Origin: Pseudomonas fluorescens
GTDB lineage: Bacteria > Pseudomonadota > Gammaproteobacteria > Pseudomonadales > Pseudomonadaceae
Length of the DNA: 64,000 nucleotides
Reading direction: 5' to 3'
Assembly: GCF_902497855.1 (NCBI RefSeq)
Contig: NZ_CABVHU010000005.1
Location: 248,001-312,000, forward strand
Below the pieces are notes generated by a model. The model saw only the letters and a program-made list of their open reading frames with translations, was not told the origin of the DNA and ran no database searches. The translations under genes and the position numbers were made by a program. Of this stretch, positions 41,460 through 50,377 are shown piece by piece (positions within the stretch are counted from its first letter, which is position 1; every line of letters begins with the position of its first letter).

Positions 41460-42457
41460 GTGAACGGATAGAGCCCGACGCCCCGAGCCATGCCGACCAG
41501 CAACGCCAGCGCGCCAGTCAGTTGGCGCAGGCGTTGCGTAGTGAATTGCACAAGGCTGTGATCGGCCAGGACGCGGTGATCGACGACGTGCTCACGGCGC
41601 TGATCGCCGGTGGCCATGTGCTGCTCGAAGGCGTGCCGGGGCTGGGCAAGACCTTGCTGGTGCGGGCGCTGGCGCGCTGCTTCGGCGGCGAGTTCGCGCG
41701 CATCCAGTTCACCCCGGACCTGATGCCCAGCGATGTCACCGGGCACGCGGTGTACGACTTGCAGACCGAGCAATTCAAACTGCGCAAGGGGCCGTTGTTC
41801 ACCAACCTGTTGCTCGCCGACGAAATCAACCGCGCCCCGGCGAAAACCCAGGCGGCGCTGCTCGAGGCCATGCAAGAACGGCAAGTGACCCTCGAAGGCC
41901 GCGCCCTGCCGATCGTGCAGCCGTTCATGGTGCTCGCCACGCAAAACCCCATCGAACAGGAAGGCACCTACCCGCTGCCGGAAGCCGAACTGGATCGCTT
42001 CATGCTCAAGGTCCGCATGGATTACCCCGACGGCGACCAGGAGCTGGACATGGTCCGCCAGGTCACTCGCTCGACCCGGGCCGACATGCTCGACGTGCAA
42101 CCGCTGCGCACGGTGTTGCAAGCCAAGGACGTGCTGGCCTTGCAGCGCATCGCCAGCGACCTGCCGCTGGACAATCAGGTCCTCGACTATGCCGTGCGCC
42201 TGGCCCGCACCACCCGCAGCTGGCCCGGGCTGACCCTCGGTGCCGGGCCCCGGGCTTCCATCGCGCTGGTGCGTTGCGCCCGGGCGCGGGCGCTATTGCG
42301 CGGTGGCGCGTTCGTGATTCCGGATGACATCAAGGGGTGCGCGCTGGCGGTGTTGCGTCATCGCGTACGCCTCGCGCCGGAACTGGACATCGAAGGGCTT
42401 GAGGTCGATCACGTGCTGCGGCAACTGCTCGATCAAGTGCCGGCACCGCGGTTGTGA
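41456..42457 (+). CDS. MoxR-family AAA+ ATPase
   Basis: 333 aa. Walker A is LLEGVPGLGKTLLVRALA, Walker B is LLLADEINRAPAKTQAALLEA, sensor 1 is FMVLATQNPIEQEG and sensor 2 lies in GPRASIALVRCARARALL. It is a chaperone-like motor that acts on partner proteins with von Willebrand-like domains, here most likely the DUF58 product encoded next. Start and stop both overlap neighbours by 4 nt. Confidence 0.95.
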   Translation: MSERIEPDAPSHADQQRQRASQLAQALRSELHKAVIGQDAVIDDVLTALIAGGHVLLEGVPGLGKTLLVRALARCFGGEFARIQFTPDLMPSDVTGHAVYDLQTEQFKLRKGPLFTNLLLADEINRAPAKTQAALLEAMQERQVTLEGRALPIVQPFMVLATQNPIEQEGTYPLPEAELDRFMLKVRMDYPDGDQELDMVRQVTRSTRADMLDVQPLRTVLQAKDVLALQRIASDLPLDNQVLDYAVRLARTTRSWPGLTLGAGPRASIALVRCARARALLRGGAFVIPDDIKGCALAVLRHRVRLAPELDIEGLEVDHVLRQLLDQVPAPRL

Positions 42458-43785
42458 AACCCTCGCGCCTGCTGTTGATCTGGCTCGCGATCCTGCTGGT
42501 CATCGGCATCGCCCTGGGCACATTGCGCGCGCTGGACATCGCGATGCCCGAGAGTCTGCCGTCGATCCACTGGGGATTGCTCCTGGCACTACTGGTCCTG
42601 GCGATACTCGACGCCATTCGCCTCAAACGCCTGCCCTCGCCCCGCCTGCGGCGACAAATGCCCGGCAGCCTGGCGCTCGGTCGTTGGGGCGACGTGCGAC
42701 TGGAGGTCGAGCATGACTTTGCCCAGCCACTGAACATCCAGCTCTTCGATCACGTACCCCACGGCCTGAGCTTCGAAAACCTGCCCCTGTCGGTCGAACT
42801 GCAACCCGGCCTGCGCAGCCAGATCGACTACCGCCTGCGCCCGCTCAAGCGCGGCCACTTCAGTTTCGAACGCTGCGAAATCAGCCTGCCGAGCCCATTG
42901 GGCCTGTGGTCCGACAAACGGCTGCTAAGCGTGACCGACGCAACCCGCGTCTACCCCGACTTTGCCCGCCTCTACGGCGGCCAACTGCTGGCCGTGGACA
43001 ACTGGCTCAGCCAACTTGGCGTACGCCAGCACCAACGACGCGGCCTGGGCCTGGAATTTCATCAGCTCCGTGAATTTCGCGAAGGCGACAGCCTGCGCCA
43101 GATCGACTGGAAAGCCACCGCCCGCCAACGCGTACCAATTGCGCGGGAGTATCAGGACGAGCGCGACCAGCAGATCATGTTCATGCTCGATTGCGGCCGG
43201 CGCATGCGCAGCCAGGACGATGAACTGTCGCACTTCGACCATGCACTCAATGCCTGCCTGCTGCTCAGCTACGTCGCCCTGCGCCAGGGGGATGCCGTGG
43301 GCCTTTGCACCTTTGCGCACGAGCAGCCGCGCTACCTCGCCCCGGTCAAAGGCGCCGGGCAACTCAACCGACTGCTCAACCAGGTCTATGACCTCGACAG
43401 CGGCCAACGCAGTGCCGACTACCAGGGCGCTGCAACCGAGCTCCTGGCTCGACAGAAACGCCGGGCACTGGTGGTCGTGGTCACCAATCTGCGGGACGAA
43501 GACGACGAAGAACTGCTCACCGCCGTCAAACGCCTGGGCAAGTCACATCGGGTGTTGGTCGCCAGCCTGCGCGAAGACGTGCTCGACCGCTTGCGTCAGG
43601 CACCGGTGCAGACCTTTGACGAGGCGCTGAACTATTGCGGCACCGTGGACTTCCTCAATGCCCGGGCCGAACTTCATGAGCGATTGAACGCCCATGGGGT
43701 GCCGGTGGTGGATACGACTGCTGTCGAGTTAGGTGCCGCATTGGTGACGCGCTATCTGGAATGGAAGAAGGCCGGGGTGTTTTAG
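42454..43785 (+). CDS. DUF58 (vWA-like) protein, partner of MoxR
   Basis: 443 aa, GTG start overlapping the moxR stop (GTGA). Two N-terminal TM helices (about 5-25 and 31-50), a beta-rich region, the DUF58 signature LGLEFHQLREFREGDSLRQIDW, and a C-terminal vWA-like domain. The metal site reads MLDCGRRM with D246: the usual D-x-S-x-S pattern has Gly and Arg instead of Ser. It may bind no metal, or bind it differently. Last gene of the operon. Confidence 0.92.
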   Translation: MKPSRLLLIWLAILLVIGIALGTLRALDIAMPESLPSIHWGLLLALLVLAILDAIRLKRLPSPRLRRQMPGSLALGRWGDVRLEVEHDFAQPLNIQLFDHVPHGLSFENLPLSVELQPGLRSQIDYRLRPLKRGHFSFERCEISLPSPLGLWSDKRLLSVTDATRVYPDFARLYGGQLLAVDNWLSQLGVRQHQRRGLGLEFHQLREFREGDSLRQIDWKATARQRVPIAREYQDERDQQIMFMLDCGRRMRSQDDELSHFDHALNACLLLSYVALRQGDAVGLCTFAHEQPRYLAPVKGAGQLNRLLNQVYDLDSGQRSADYQGAATELLARQKRRALVVVVTNLRDEDDEELLTAVKRLGKSHRVLVASLREDVLDRLRQAPVQTFDEALNYCGTVDFLNARAELHERLNAHGVPVVDTTAVELGAALVTRYLEWKKAGVF

Positions 43786-43804
43786 CGCGGTTTTTTTTGT
43801 TTGA

Positions 43805-43857
43805 ACTGTCGCTATCGCGGCGGTGCGGCGATCCGACAAACCCGCGATAGCGACAGT
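43805..43857. repeat. Inverted repeat with second repeat module in the loop
   Basis: ACTGTCGCTATCGCGG (43805-43820) pairs with CCGCGATAGCGACAGT (43842-43857). The intervening DNA carries the 20-mer (43820-43839) also found, reversed, inside the REPIN at 33711-33730. With T-rich DNA just upstream, it may end the DUF58 operon transcript. Confidence 0.75.
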
Positions 43858-43873
43858 GGAGACACTGCAGACT

Positions 43874-44233
43874 TCAGGCCGACGCCGGCAACGGTTGAAA
43901 ACTGAAGTACTGCTTCAACGCATCGACCAATTGCCCATACTCCGGCGGTGCCCGTTGCAGGCAGAACCCGGCGTCGTAATGGTGGGGGGTGGTGTCTTCA
44001 TGGCACCACAGGCAGCAGGCATTGAGATCGATCACCTGGTGGCAACCACCGGCCATAGGGATTTTCAGGCGCAAATCGAAGTCGGCACCGATCATCATCG
44101 GCAACTGGCTGATGAGCATCAGCCCATCTTCGGAGACGTTACCCAGAAAGCCAATGGGTTTGTCGGTAACGCTGTTGAACACTCGAAGAAAATACGGCAG
44201 TTGATGCCGCTCGATACGGCGGACGGTGAACAT
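43874..44233 (-). CDS. PilZ-domain protein (probable cyclic-di-GMP effector)
   Basis: 119 aa from the ATG at 44233 (MFTVRRIERHQLPYF). R5-R6 fit the RxxxR start of PilZ sites. FLGNVSEDGLMLISQLPM is the counterpart of the D/NxSxxG motif, here N-V-S-E-D-G. The rest is a small beta-barrel. The Arg motif is VRRIERH: R5/R6 and R9, shortened from RxxxR but plausible. Likely cytosolic. Matches the PAO1 PilZ gene downstream of the MoxR operon as I recall. No strong Shine-Dalgarno. Confidence 0.82.
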   Translation of the reverse strand: MFTVRRIERHQLPYFLRVFNSVTDKPIGFLGNVSEDGLMLISQLPMMIGADFDLRLKIPMAGGCHQVIDLNACCLWCHEDTTPHHYDAGFCLQRAPPEYGQLVDALKQYFSFQPLPASA

Positions 44234-44465
44234 GTTGAATTCGCTACGCAAGGCCCTTAAGCAGAGCCGCACTAATGCTTCGGAACGGGCCTCCCACTAT
44301 AAAGGCGCGCTCTCCCTGATCCTGGTGCGACAGTCTTTGAACAGCTGCCGCTTACTCCTGCCGATCACAGGTGTTTCCCCGGTTTAAAGGCACGGCTCTA
44401 AAACCGATCCATTCGACTATAGCTCACCACCGCCGCTGATCCAGTCTTCAATATAGCGACCGCCA

Positions 44466-44840
44466 TCAGAACCGGGTCGGGCGAACGGCCTCGGCACTGC
44501 GCAGCGGATAATGACCCAGCGATTGCAAGGTTTCCAACCGGGCGCTCGCGCGAAAGGCATATTCACTGTGCGGGTACGACGCGATAATGAACTGATAGGT
44601 TTGAGCGGCATCAACGAACAGTTTCTGACGCTCAAGACACAAACCGCGCATCATCGACACTTCCGGCCACACATAGGGCCGCGCCCTGCTTGCGCGTTCG
44701 ACTTTGGACAGTTCGAGCATCACCTGTTCGCAATTGCCGCGATCATAGGCGCTGTAGGCGTTATTCAAATGATGGTTCATCGACCAACGGGTACAGCCCG
44801 TGACACTGAGGGCAAGGGCGGCTATGAGCACGAATCGCAT
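44466..44840 (-). CDS. Small TPR-like lipoprotein
   Basis: 124 aa. The lipobox LSVTGC lies at residues 12-17, so Cys17 is the lipidation site. The mature part has two helical repeats resembling tetratricopeptide repeats (NAYSAYDRGNCEQVMLELSKVE and AAQTYQFIIASYPHSEYAFRA). Probably outer-membrane anchored, as residue +2 after Cys is Thr, not Asp. Partner unknown. GGAG-type site precedes the ATG. Confidence 0.85.
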   Translation of the reverse strand: MRFVLIAALALSVTGCTRWSMNHHLNNAYSAYDRGNCEQVMLELSKVERASRARPYVWPEVSMMRGLCLERQKLFVDAAQTYQFIIASYPHSEYAFRASARLETLQSLGHYPLRSAEAVRPTRF

Positions 44841-45016
44841 GAGGAGTCTCCTGTCTTGAGCCCTGTATCGACCCGCTGGCGGAAATCTTCAGGAATGTTC
44901 GATTTAAAGAAACAAGCGAATAACAAAGTTCTTCGCAAAAAGTAGTGCACACGAACAATGACTACACCTGCAGAGCATAGTAGCCTCACTCAGCGCTTGA
45001 ACTCAGGAGTCTTTGC

Positions 45017-46468
<1,452 letters not shown>

Positions 46469-46487
46469 GTGATCGGCTGCTGAAAAA

Positions 46488-46523
46488 CAAAAGCCCTGCC
46501 ATGTGAATGGCGGGGCTTTTTGG
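46488..46523 (+). terminator. Terminator after pykA
   Basis: AAGCCCTGCCA, TGTGAA loop, TGGCGGGGCTT, then TTTGG; one G-T type mismatch in an 11-bp stem. 20 bp past the pykA stop. Confidence 0.88.
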
Positions 46524-46559
46524 TTTCTGATCCGGTAGATGTATTGCTTGGGCCGGCCT

Positions 46560-46652
46560 CTTCGCTGGCAAGCCAGCTCCTACATTGGTCGGGGTAGTTC
46601 ACAAATCAAGTGACCGCCATAACCCCCTGTAGGAGCTGGCTTGCCAGCGAAG
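46560..46652. repeat. REPIN, inside-out pair
   Basis: CTTCGCTGGCAAGCCAGC with TCCTACA (46560-46584) then CTGTAGGAGCTGGCTTGCC with AGCGAAG (46627-46652). Between convergent pykA and the enoyl-CoA hydratase gene. Confidence 0.9.
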
Positions 46653-46675
46653 GGGTCGGACGGTTCACCGCCGAC

Positions 46676-47425
46676 TTAATGCCGGTTGATAAACCCCGAC
46701 AACGCCGCAATCGCTTCCGGCGAGCGCAAACGCTCAGTGAACAACGCGCCCTCTTCTTCTATCACTTTGCGCAATTGCTCGCGGTCCGGGGCTTTCATCA
46801 GTTGCTTGCTGATCCGCACCGCTTCCGGTGGCAGCGACTCGAAACGCAACGCCATCTCCCGCGCCTTGGCCAACGCCGCTTCGCCACTGTCCAGGGCTTC
46901 GGTCGCGATGCCCCATGCGGCAGCTTGCTCACCGCTGAAACCTTCGCCCAGCAACAACAATTGCGCCGCTTTGGCCTGCCCCAGCAACCGCGGCAGGATC
47001 AGGCTGGAGCCAAATTCCGGGCACAAACCGAGATTGACGAACGGCATGCGCAACCGTGCATCCGCGCTGATGTATACCAAATCGCAATGCAGCAGCATCG
47101 TCGTGCCAATGCCCACCGCGGCACCGGCCACGGCGGCAATCACCGGCTTGCGGCATTCGAGCAGGCTGAGCATGAAATGAAACACCGGGCTGTCGAGGCT
47201 GGTCGGCGGTTGCATCAGGAAATCGGCGATGTCGTTGCCGGCGGTGAAACACTCGGCGGATCCGGTGATCAGCACTGCGTTGATTTCCGGATCGGCATCG
47301 GCCTGTTCCAGCGCTTCGGCCAGGTGGCTGTACATGGCGCGGGTCAGGGCGTTTTTCTTGTCGGGGCGGTTCAGACGCAGGGTCAGCAGGCCGCGTTCGC
47401 GCTCAAGTTGGATGGCATTGGTCAT
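46676..47425 (-). CDS. Enoyl-CoA hydratase/isomerase family protein
   Basis: 249 aa from the ATG at 47425. Crotonase fold: TLRLNRPDKKNALTRAMY, oxyanion region GSAECFTAGNDIADF, and AAVAGAAVGIGTTMLLHCDLVY. The catalytic-loop residue is in NLGLCPEFGSSLILPRLLG (a Glu). One canonical Glu of ECH-type hydratases is not obvious, so it may be an isomerase or another crotonase. Starts 29 bp after the ferredoxin reductase stop, so the two are likely co-transcribed. Confidence 0.9.
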   Translation of the reverse strand: MTNAIQLERERGLLTLRLNRPDKKNALTRAMYSHLAEALEQADADPEINAVLITGSAECFTAGNDIADFLMQPPTSLDSPVFHFMLSLLECRKPVIAAVAGAAVGIGTTMLLHCDLVYISADARLRMPFVNLGLCPEFGSSLILPRLLGQAKAAQLLLLGEGFSGEQAAAWGIATEALDSGEAALAKAREMALRFESLPPEAVRISKQLMKAPDREQLRKVIEEEGALFTERLRSPEAIAALSGFINRH

Positions 47426-47454
47426 AGAGGTCTCGCGTCCGAAAAAATCAGCGC

Positions 47455-48390
47455 TCAACCGCGGGGCAGAAAAACATCGGCCAGCAGTTGATTGCGCGGC
47501 AGTCCCGCCAGGTACAGGCGCCGGGCAAAGGCGTCGACACTGTCGGGGGCCCCGCAGAGTAAAGCCTGGGTTTGCCGGGAAACAAGCCTCAGTTGCGCCA
47601 AAGCCGCGGGCAACTCGGCCGGGGTCCACAGCTCGACGCTGAGGTTCCCACGATTGGCGGCCATGGCTTGCAGGGGTTTGGCCAGATAATGCTCCTCGGC
47701 ATCATGGGCCAGGTGAATGACACGGATCGCACCTTGGTGGTCCTGACGCAGCGCTTCACGCAAGACGCCAAACAACGGCCCCAGCCCGGTACCGGCGGCC
47801 ATCAGCCACAACGGCCGGGTGTTCCAGTCCACGTCGTAATGCAAGGCCCCGCCGCGCAACTCGCCGAGACGGATCCCATCGCCGATCTTCAATTGACGGG
47901 CCGCATCGCAAAATTCCCCAGGCTGGCGACAGTCGAGGTGAAACTCCAGGAAACGGTCTTCTTCCGGCAGGCTGGCGAGGGAGTACGGCCGCGCGACGTT
48001 GCCCGCCCACAACACCAGATGCTGCCCGGCGCTGTAGCGCAAAGGACGCTCAGGGGTCAGGCGCAAACGCAACACACTGGCGCTCAACCAATCGACGGCA
48101 GCCACTTGGGCCGGTCGGCCGTCCTGTTGCGGGTCGAAGGCGTGTACCTGCAAGTCCTCGACCACCTGACACTGGCACGCCAGTCGCCAGCCTTGCTGAC
48201 GCTGGTCCGCGCTCAAGGCATCGGGTCGGCTATCGCTCGGCAGCCCTTGCACACACTGCACCAGGCAGGCATGACAGCTACCGGCGCGGCAGCTGTAGGG
48301 CACTGGCACACCGTTGCGATTCAAGGCATCGAGCAGATTGCTACCGGCTGCAACAGACCATTGGCGCGCGCCGACTCGTAATTCAGGCAT
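47455..48390 (-). CDS. Ferredoxin-type 2Fe-2S / FAD oxidoreductase
   Basis: 311 aa from the ATG at 48390, which has GGAG 8 nt upstream; an ATG two codons earlier is too close. An N-terminal plant-type [2Fe-2S] domain with CRAGSCHAC and a last Cys in RLACQC precedes FAD-binding RPYSLASLP and NAD-binding GTGLGPLFGVLREAL, C-terminal LLCGAPDSV. An electron-transfer reductase of the phenol/toluate type; its oxygenase partner is not adjacent. Divergent from fumarase. Confidence 0.9.
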   Translation of the reverse strand: MPELRVGARQWSVAAGSNLLDALNRNGVPVPYSCRAGSCHACLVQCVQGLPSDSRPDALSADQRQQGWRLACQCQVVEDLQVHAFDPQQDGRPAQVAAVDWLSASVLRLRLTPERPLRYSAGQHLVLWAGNVARPYSLASLPEEDRFLEFHLDCRQPGEFCDAARQLKIGDGIRLGELRGGALHYDVDWNTRPLWLMAAGTGLGPLFGVLREALRQDHQGAIRVIHLAHDAEEHYLAKPLQAMAANRGNLSVELWTPAELPAALAQLRLVSRQTQALLCGAPDSVDAFARRLYLAGLPRNQLLADVFLPRG

Positions 48391-48551
48391 CAACATTCTC
48401 CTATGCCGTCGGCATCAATACCACATCCCTTACCCCCCTGTAGTGTACCTATGCGACCAACGTTTGACCGACCAAGCGTGTGCAGGCCTGCGAGGCGCGG
48501 TATACTGCCGCGCCTTTTTAGCGTCGCGCCAGCTTGCCCGGCGTGCCTTGA

Positions 48552-48595
48552 AAGGTGCTTGCAACCGACCGATGCACCCAAGCTGCAAGCACCTT
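48552..48595 (+). promoter_or_regulatory. 12-bp perfect inverted repeat in the fumarase leader
   Basis: AAGGTGCTTGCA (48552-48563) and TGCAAGCACCTT (48584-48595) are exact complements with a 20-nt loop, 35 nt before the fumarase ATG. It could be an operator or an mRNA hairpin just upstream of the Shine-Dalgarno GAGGAG. No known motif is recognised. Confidence 0.6.
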
Positions 48596-48630
48596 ATTGA
48601 ATGTTCCCGTCTTTTAGAGGAGCGCGACTC

Positions 48631-50154
48631 ATGACCGTGATCAAGCAAGACGACCTGATTCAGAGCGTTGCCGACGCCCTGCAGTTCATTTCCTATTACC
48701 ACCCCGTTGACTTCATCCAGGCGATGCACGAAGCCTACCTGCGCGAAGAATCGCCAGCGGCCCGTGACTCCATGGCGCAAATCCTGATCAACTCGCGCAT
48801 GTGTGCCACCGGCCACCGCCCGATCTGCCAGGACACCGGCATCGTCACCGTCTTCGTCCGCGTGGGCATGGACGTGCGTTGGGATGGCGCCACCATGGGC
48901 CTGGACGACATGATCAACGAAGGCGTGCGCCGGGCCTACAACCTGCCGGAAAACGTCCTGCGCGCTTCGATCCTCGCCGACCCGGCGGGCGCTCGCAAGA
49001 ACACCAAGGACAACACCCCGGCCGTTATCCACTACTCCATCGTCCCGGGTAATACCGTGGAAGTGGACGTGGCGGCCAAGGGCGGCGGTTCCGAGAACAA
49101 GTCGAAGATGGCCATGCTCAACCCGTCCGACTCGATCGTCGACTGGGTGCTGAAGACCGTTCCGACCATGGGCGCCGGCTGGTGCCCACCGGGCATGCTC
49201 GGCATCGGCATCGGCGGCACCGCCGAGAAAGCCGCGGTGATGGCCAAGGAAGTGTTGATGGAATCCATCGACATTCACGAGCTGAAAAAGCGCGGCCCGT
49301 CCAATCGCATCGAAGAGATGCGCCTGGAGCTGTTCGAGAAGGTCAACCAACTGGGCATCGGCGCCCAGGGCCTGGGTGGCCTGACCACCGTGCTCGACGT
49401 GAAGATCATGGATTACCCGACCCACGCCGCCTCCTTGCCGGTGTGCATGATCCCCAACTGCGCCGCCACCCGTCATGCGCACTTCGTGCTCGACGGTTCC
49501 GGCCCGGCCTCGCTGGAAGCGCCACCGTTGGACGCCTACCCGGAAATCGTCTGGGAAGCCGGCCCGTCGGCCCGTCGCGTCAACCTGGACACCCTGACCC
49601 CGGAAGAAGTACAGAGCTGGAAGCCGGGCGAAACCGTCCTGCTCAACGGCAAGATGCTCACCGGTCGCGACGCCGCGCACAAGCGCATGGTCGAGATGCT
49701 GAACAAGGGTGAAACCCTGCCGGTCGACCTCAAGGGTCGCTTCATCTACTACGTCGGCCCGGTCGATCCGGTGCGTGAAGAAGTAGTGGGCCCTGCAGGC
49801 CCTACCACTGCTACGCGGATGGACAAGTTCACCCGTCAGATCCTCGAGCAAACCGGCCTGCTGGGCATGATCGGCAAATCCGAACGCGGCCCGACCGCGA
49901 TCGAAGCGATCAAGGACCACAAAGCCGTGTACCTGATGGCTGTCGGCGGCGCGGCTTACCTGGTGGCGCAAGCCATCAAGAAATCCCGCGTGGTGGCTTT
50001 CGCCGAACTGGGCATGGAAGCCATCTACGAGTTCGACGTGAAAGACATGCCGGTCACCGTTGCGGTGGATAGCAAGGGTGAATCGGTGCACATCACCGGT
50101 CCTGCCATCTGGCAGAAAAAGATCAGTGAAAGCCTGGCGGTAGAAGTGCAGTAA
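48631..50154 (+). CDS. fumA: Class I (4Fe-4S) fumarate hydratase
   Basis: 507 aa from the ATG at 48631 (MTVIKQDDLIQSVADAL), with GAGGAG upstream. An N-terminal fumarase alpha domain, NSRMCATGHRPICQDTG (Fe-S Cys), GAGWCPPGMLGIGIGGTAEK and VCMIPNCAATRHAHF, then a C-terminal beta domain (KSERGPTAIEAIKDHKAVYLM). Oxygen-labile fumarase of the TCA cycle, distinct from FumC. The symbol follows E. coli FumA/FumB; which is closer is undecided. Strong terminator after it. Confidence 0.92.
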   Translation: MTVIKQDDLIQSVADALQFISYYHPVDFIQAMHEAYLREESPAARDSMAQILINSRMCATGHRPICQDTGIVTVFVRVGMDVRWDGATMGLDDMINEGVRRAYNLPENVLRASILADPAGARKNTKDNTPAVIHYSIVPGNTVEVDVAAKGGGSENKSKMAMLNPSDSIVDWVLKTVPTMGAGWCPPGMLGIGIGGTAEKAAVMAKEVLMESIDIHELKKRGPSNRIEEMRLELFEKVNQLGIGAQGLGGLTTVLDVKIMDYPTHAASLPVCMIPNCAATRHAHFVLDGSGPASLEAPPLDAYPEIVWEAGPSARRVNLDTLTPEEVQSWKPGETVLLNGKMLTGRDAAHKRMVEMLNKGETLPVDLKGRFIYYVGPVDPVREEVVGPAGPTTATRMDKFTRQILEQTGLLGMIGKSERGPTAIEAIKDHKAVYLMAVGGAAYLVAQAIKKSRVVAFAELGMEAIYEFDVKDMPVTVAVDSKGESVHITGPAIWQKKISESLAVEVQ

Positions 50155-50172
50155 GCGCTTCGACTGACAAAG

Positions 50173-50211
50173 AAAAGGCGACAGGAGCAGGCTCCTGTCG
50201 CCTTTTTTTTT
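50173..50211 (+). terminator. Terminator after fumarase
   Basis: AAAGGCGACAGGAGC (50174-50188) pairs with GCTCCTGTCGCCTTT (50191-50205), AG at the loop, and a TTTTTT tail. A 15-bp perfect stem. Confidence 0.95.
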
Positions 50212-50223
50212 GCCACGCATCAC

Positions 50224-50329
50224 CCTGTAGGAGCGAAGCTTGCTCGCGAAGGACGTGAACGATTACGTGTTTATTCTGATTTGACGCGTCGCACTCAAGT
50301 ACTTCGCGAGCAAGCTTCGCTCCTACAGG
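50224..50329. repeat. REPIN (GGAGCGAAGCTTGC type), head-in
   Basis: CCTGTAGGAGCGAAGCTTGC is mirrored at 50310-50329, both arms having the same GCGAAGCTTGCTCGCG variant. Between fumarase and the sensor kinase gene. Confidence 0.9.
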
Positions 50330-50377
50330 AGGCACGGTGCTCATGTTATGGTGCGCGCCCTCCGTATACATTGTGTA

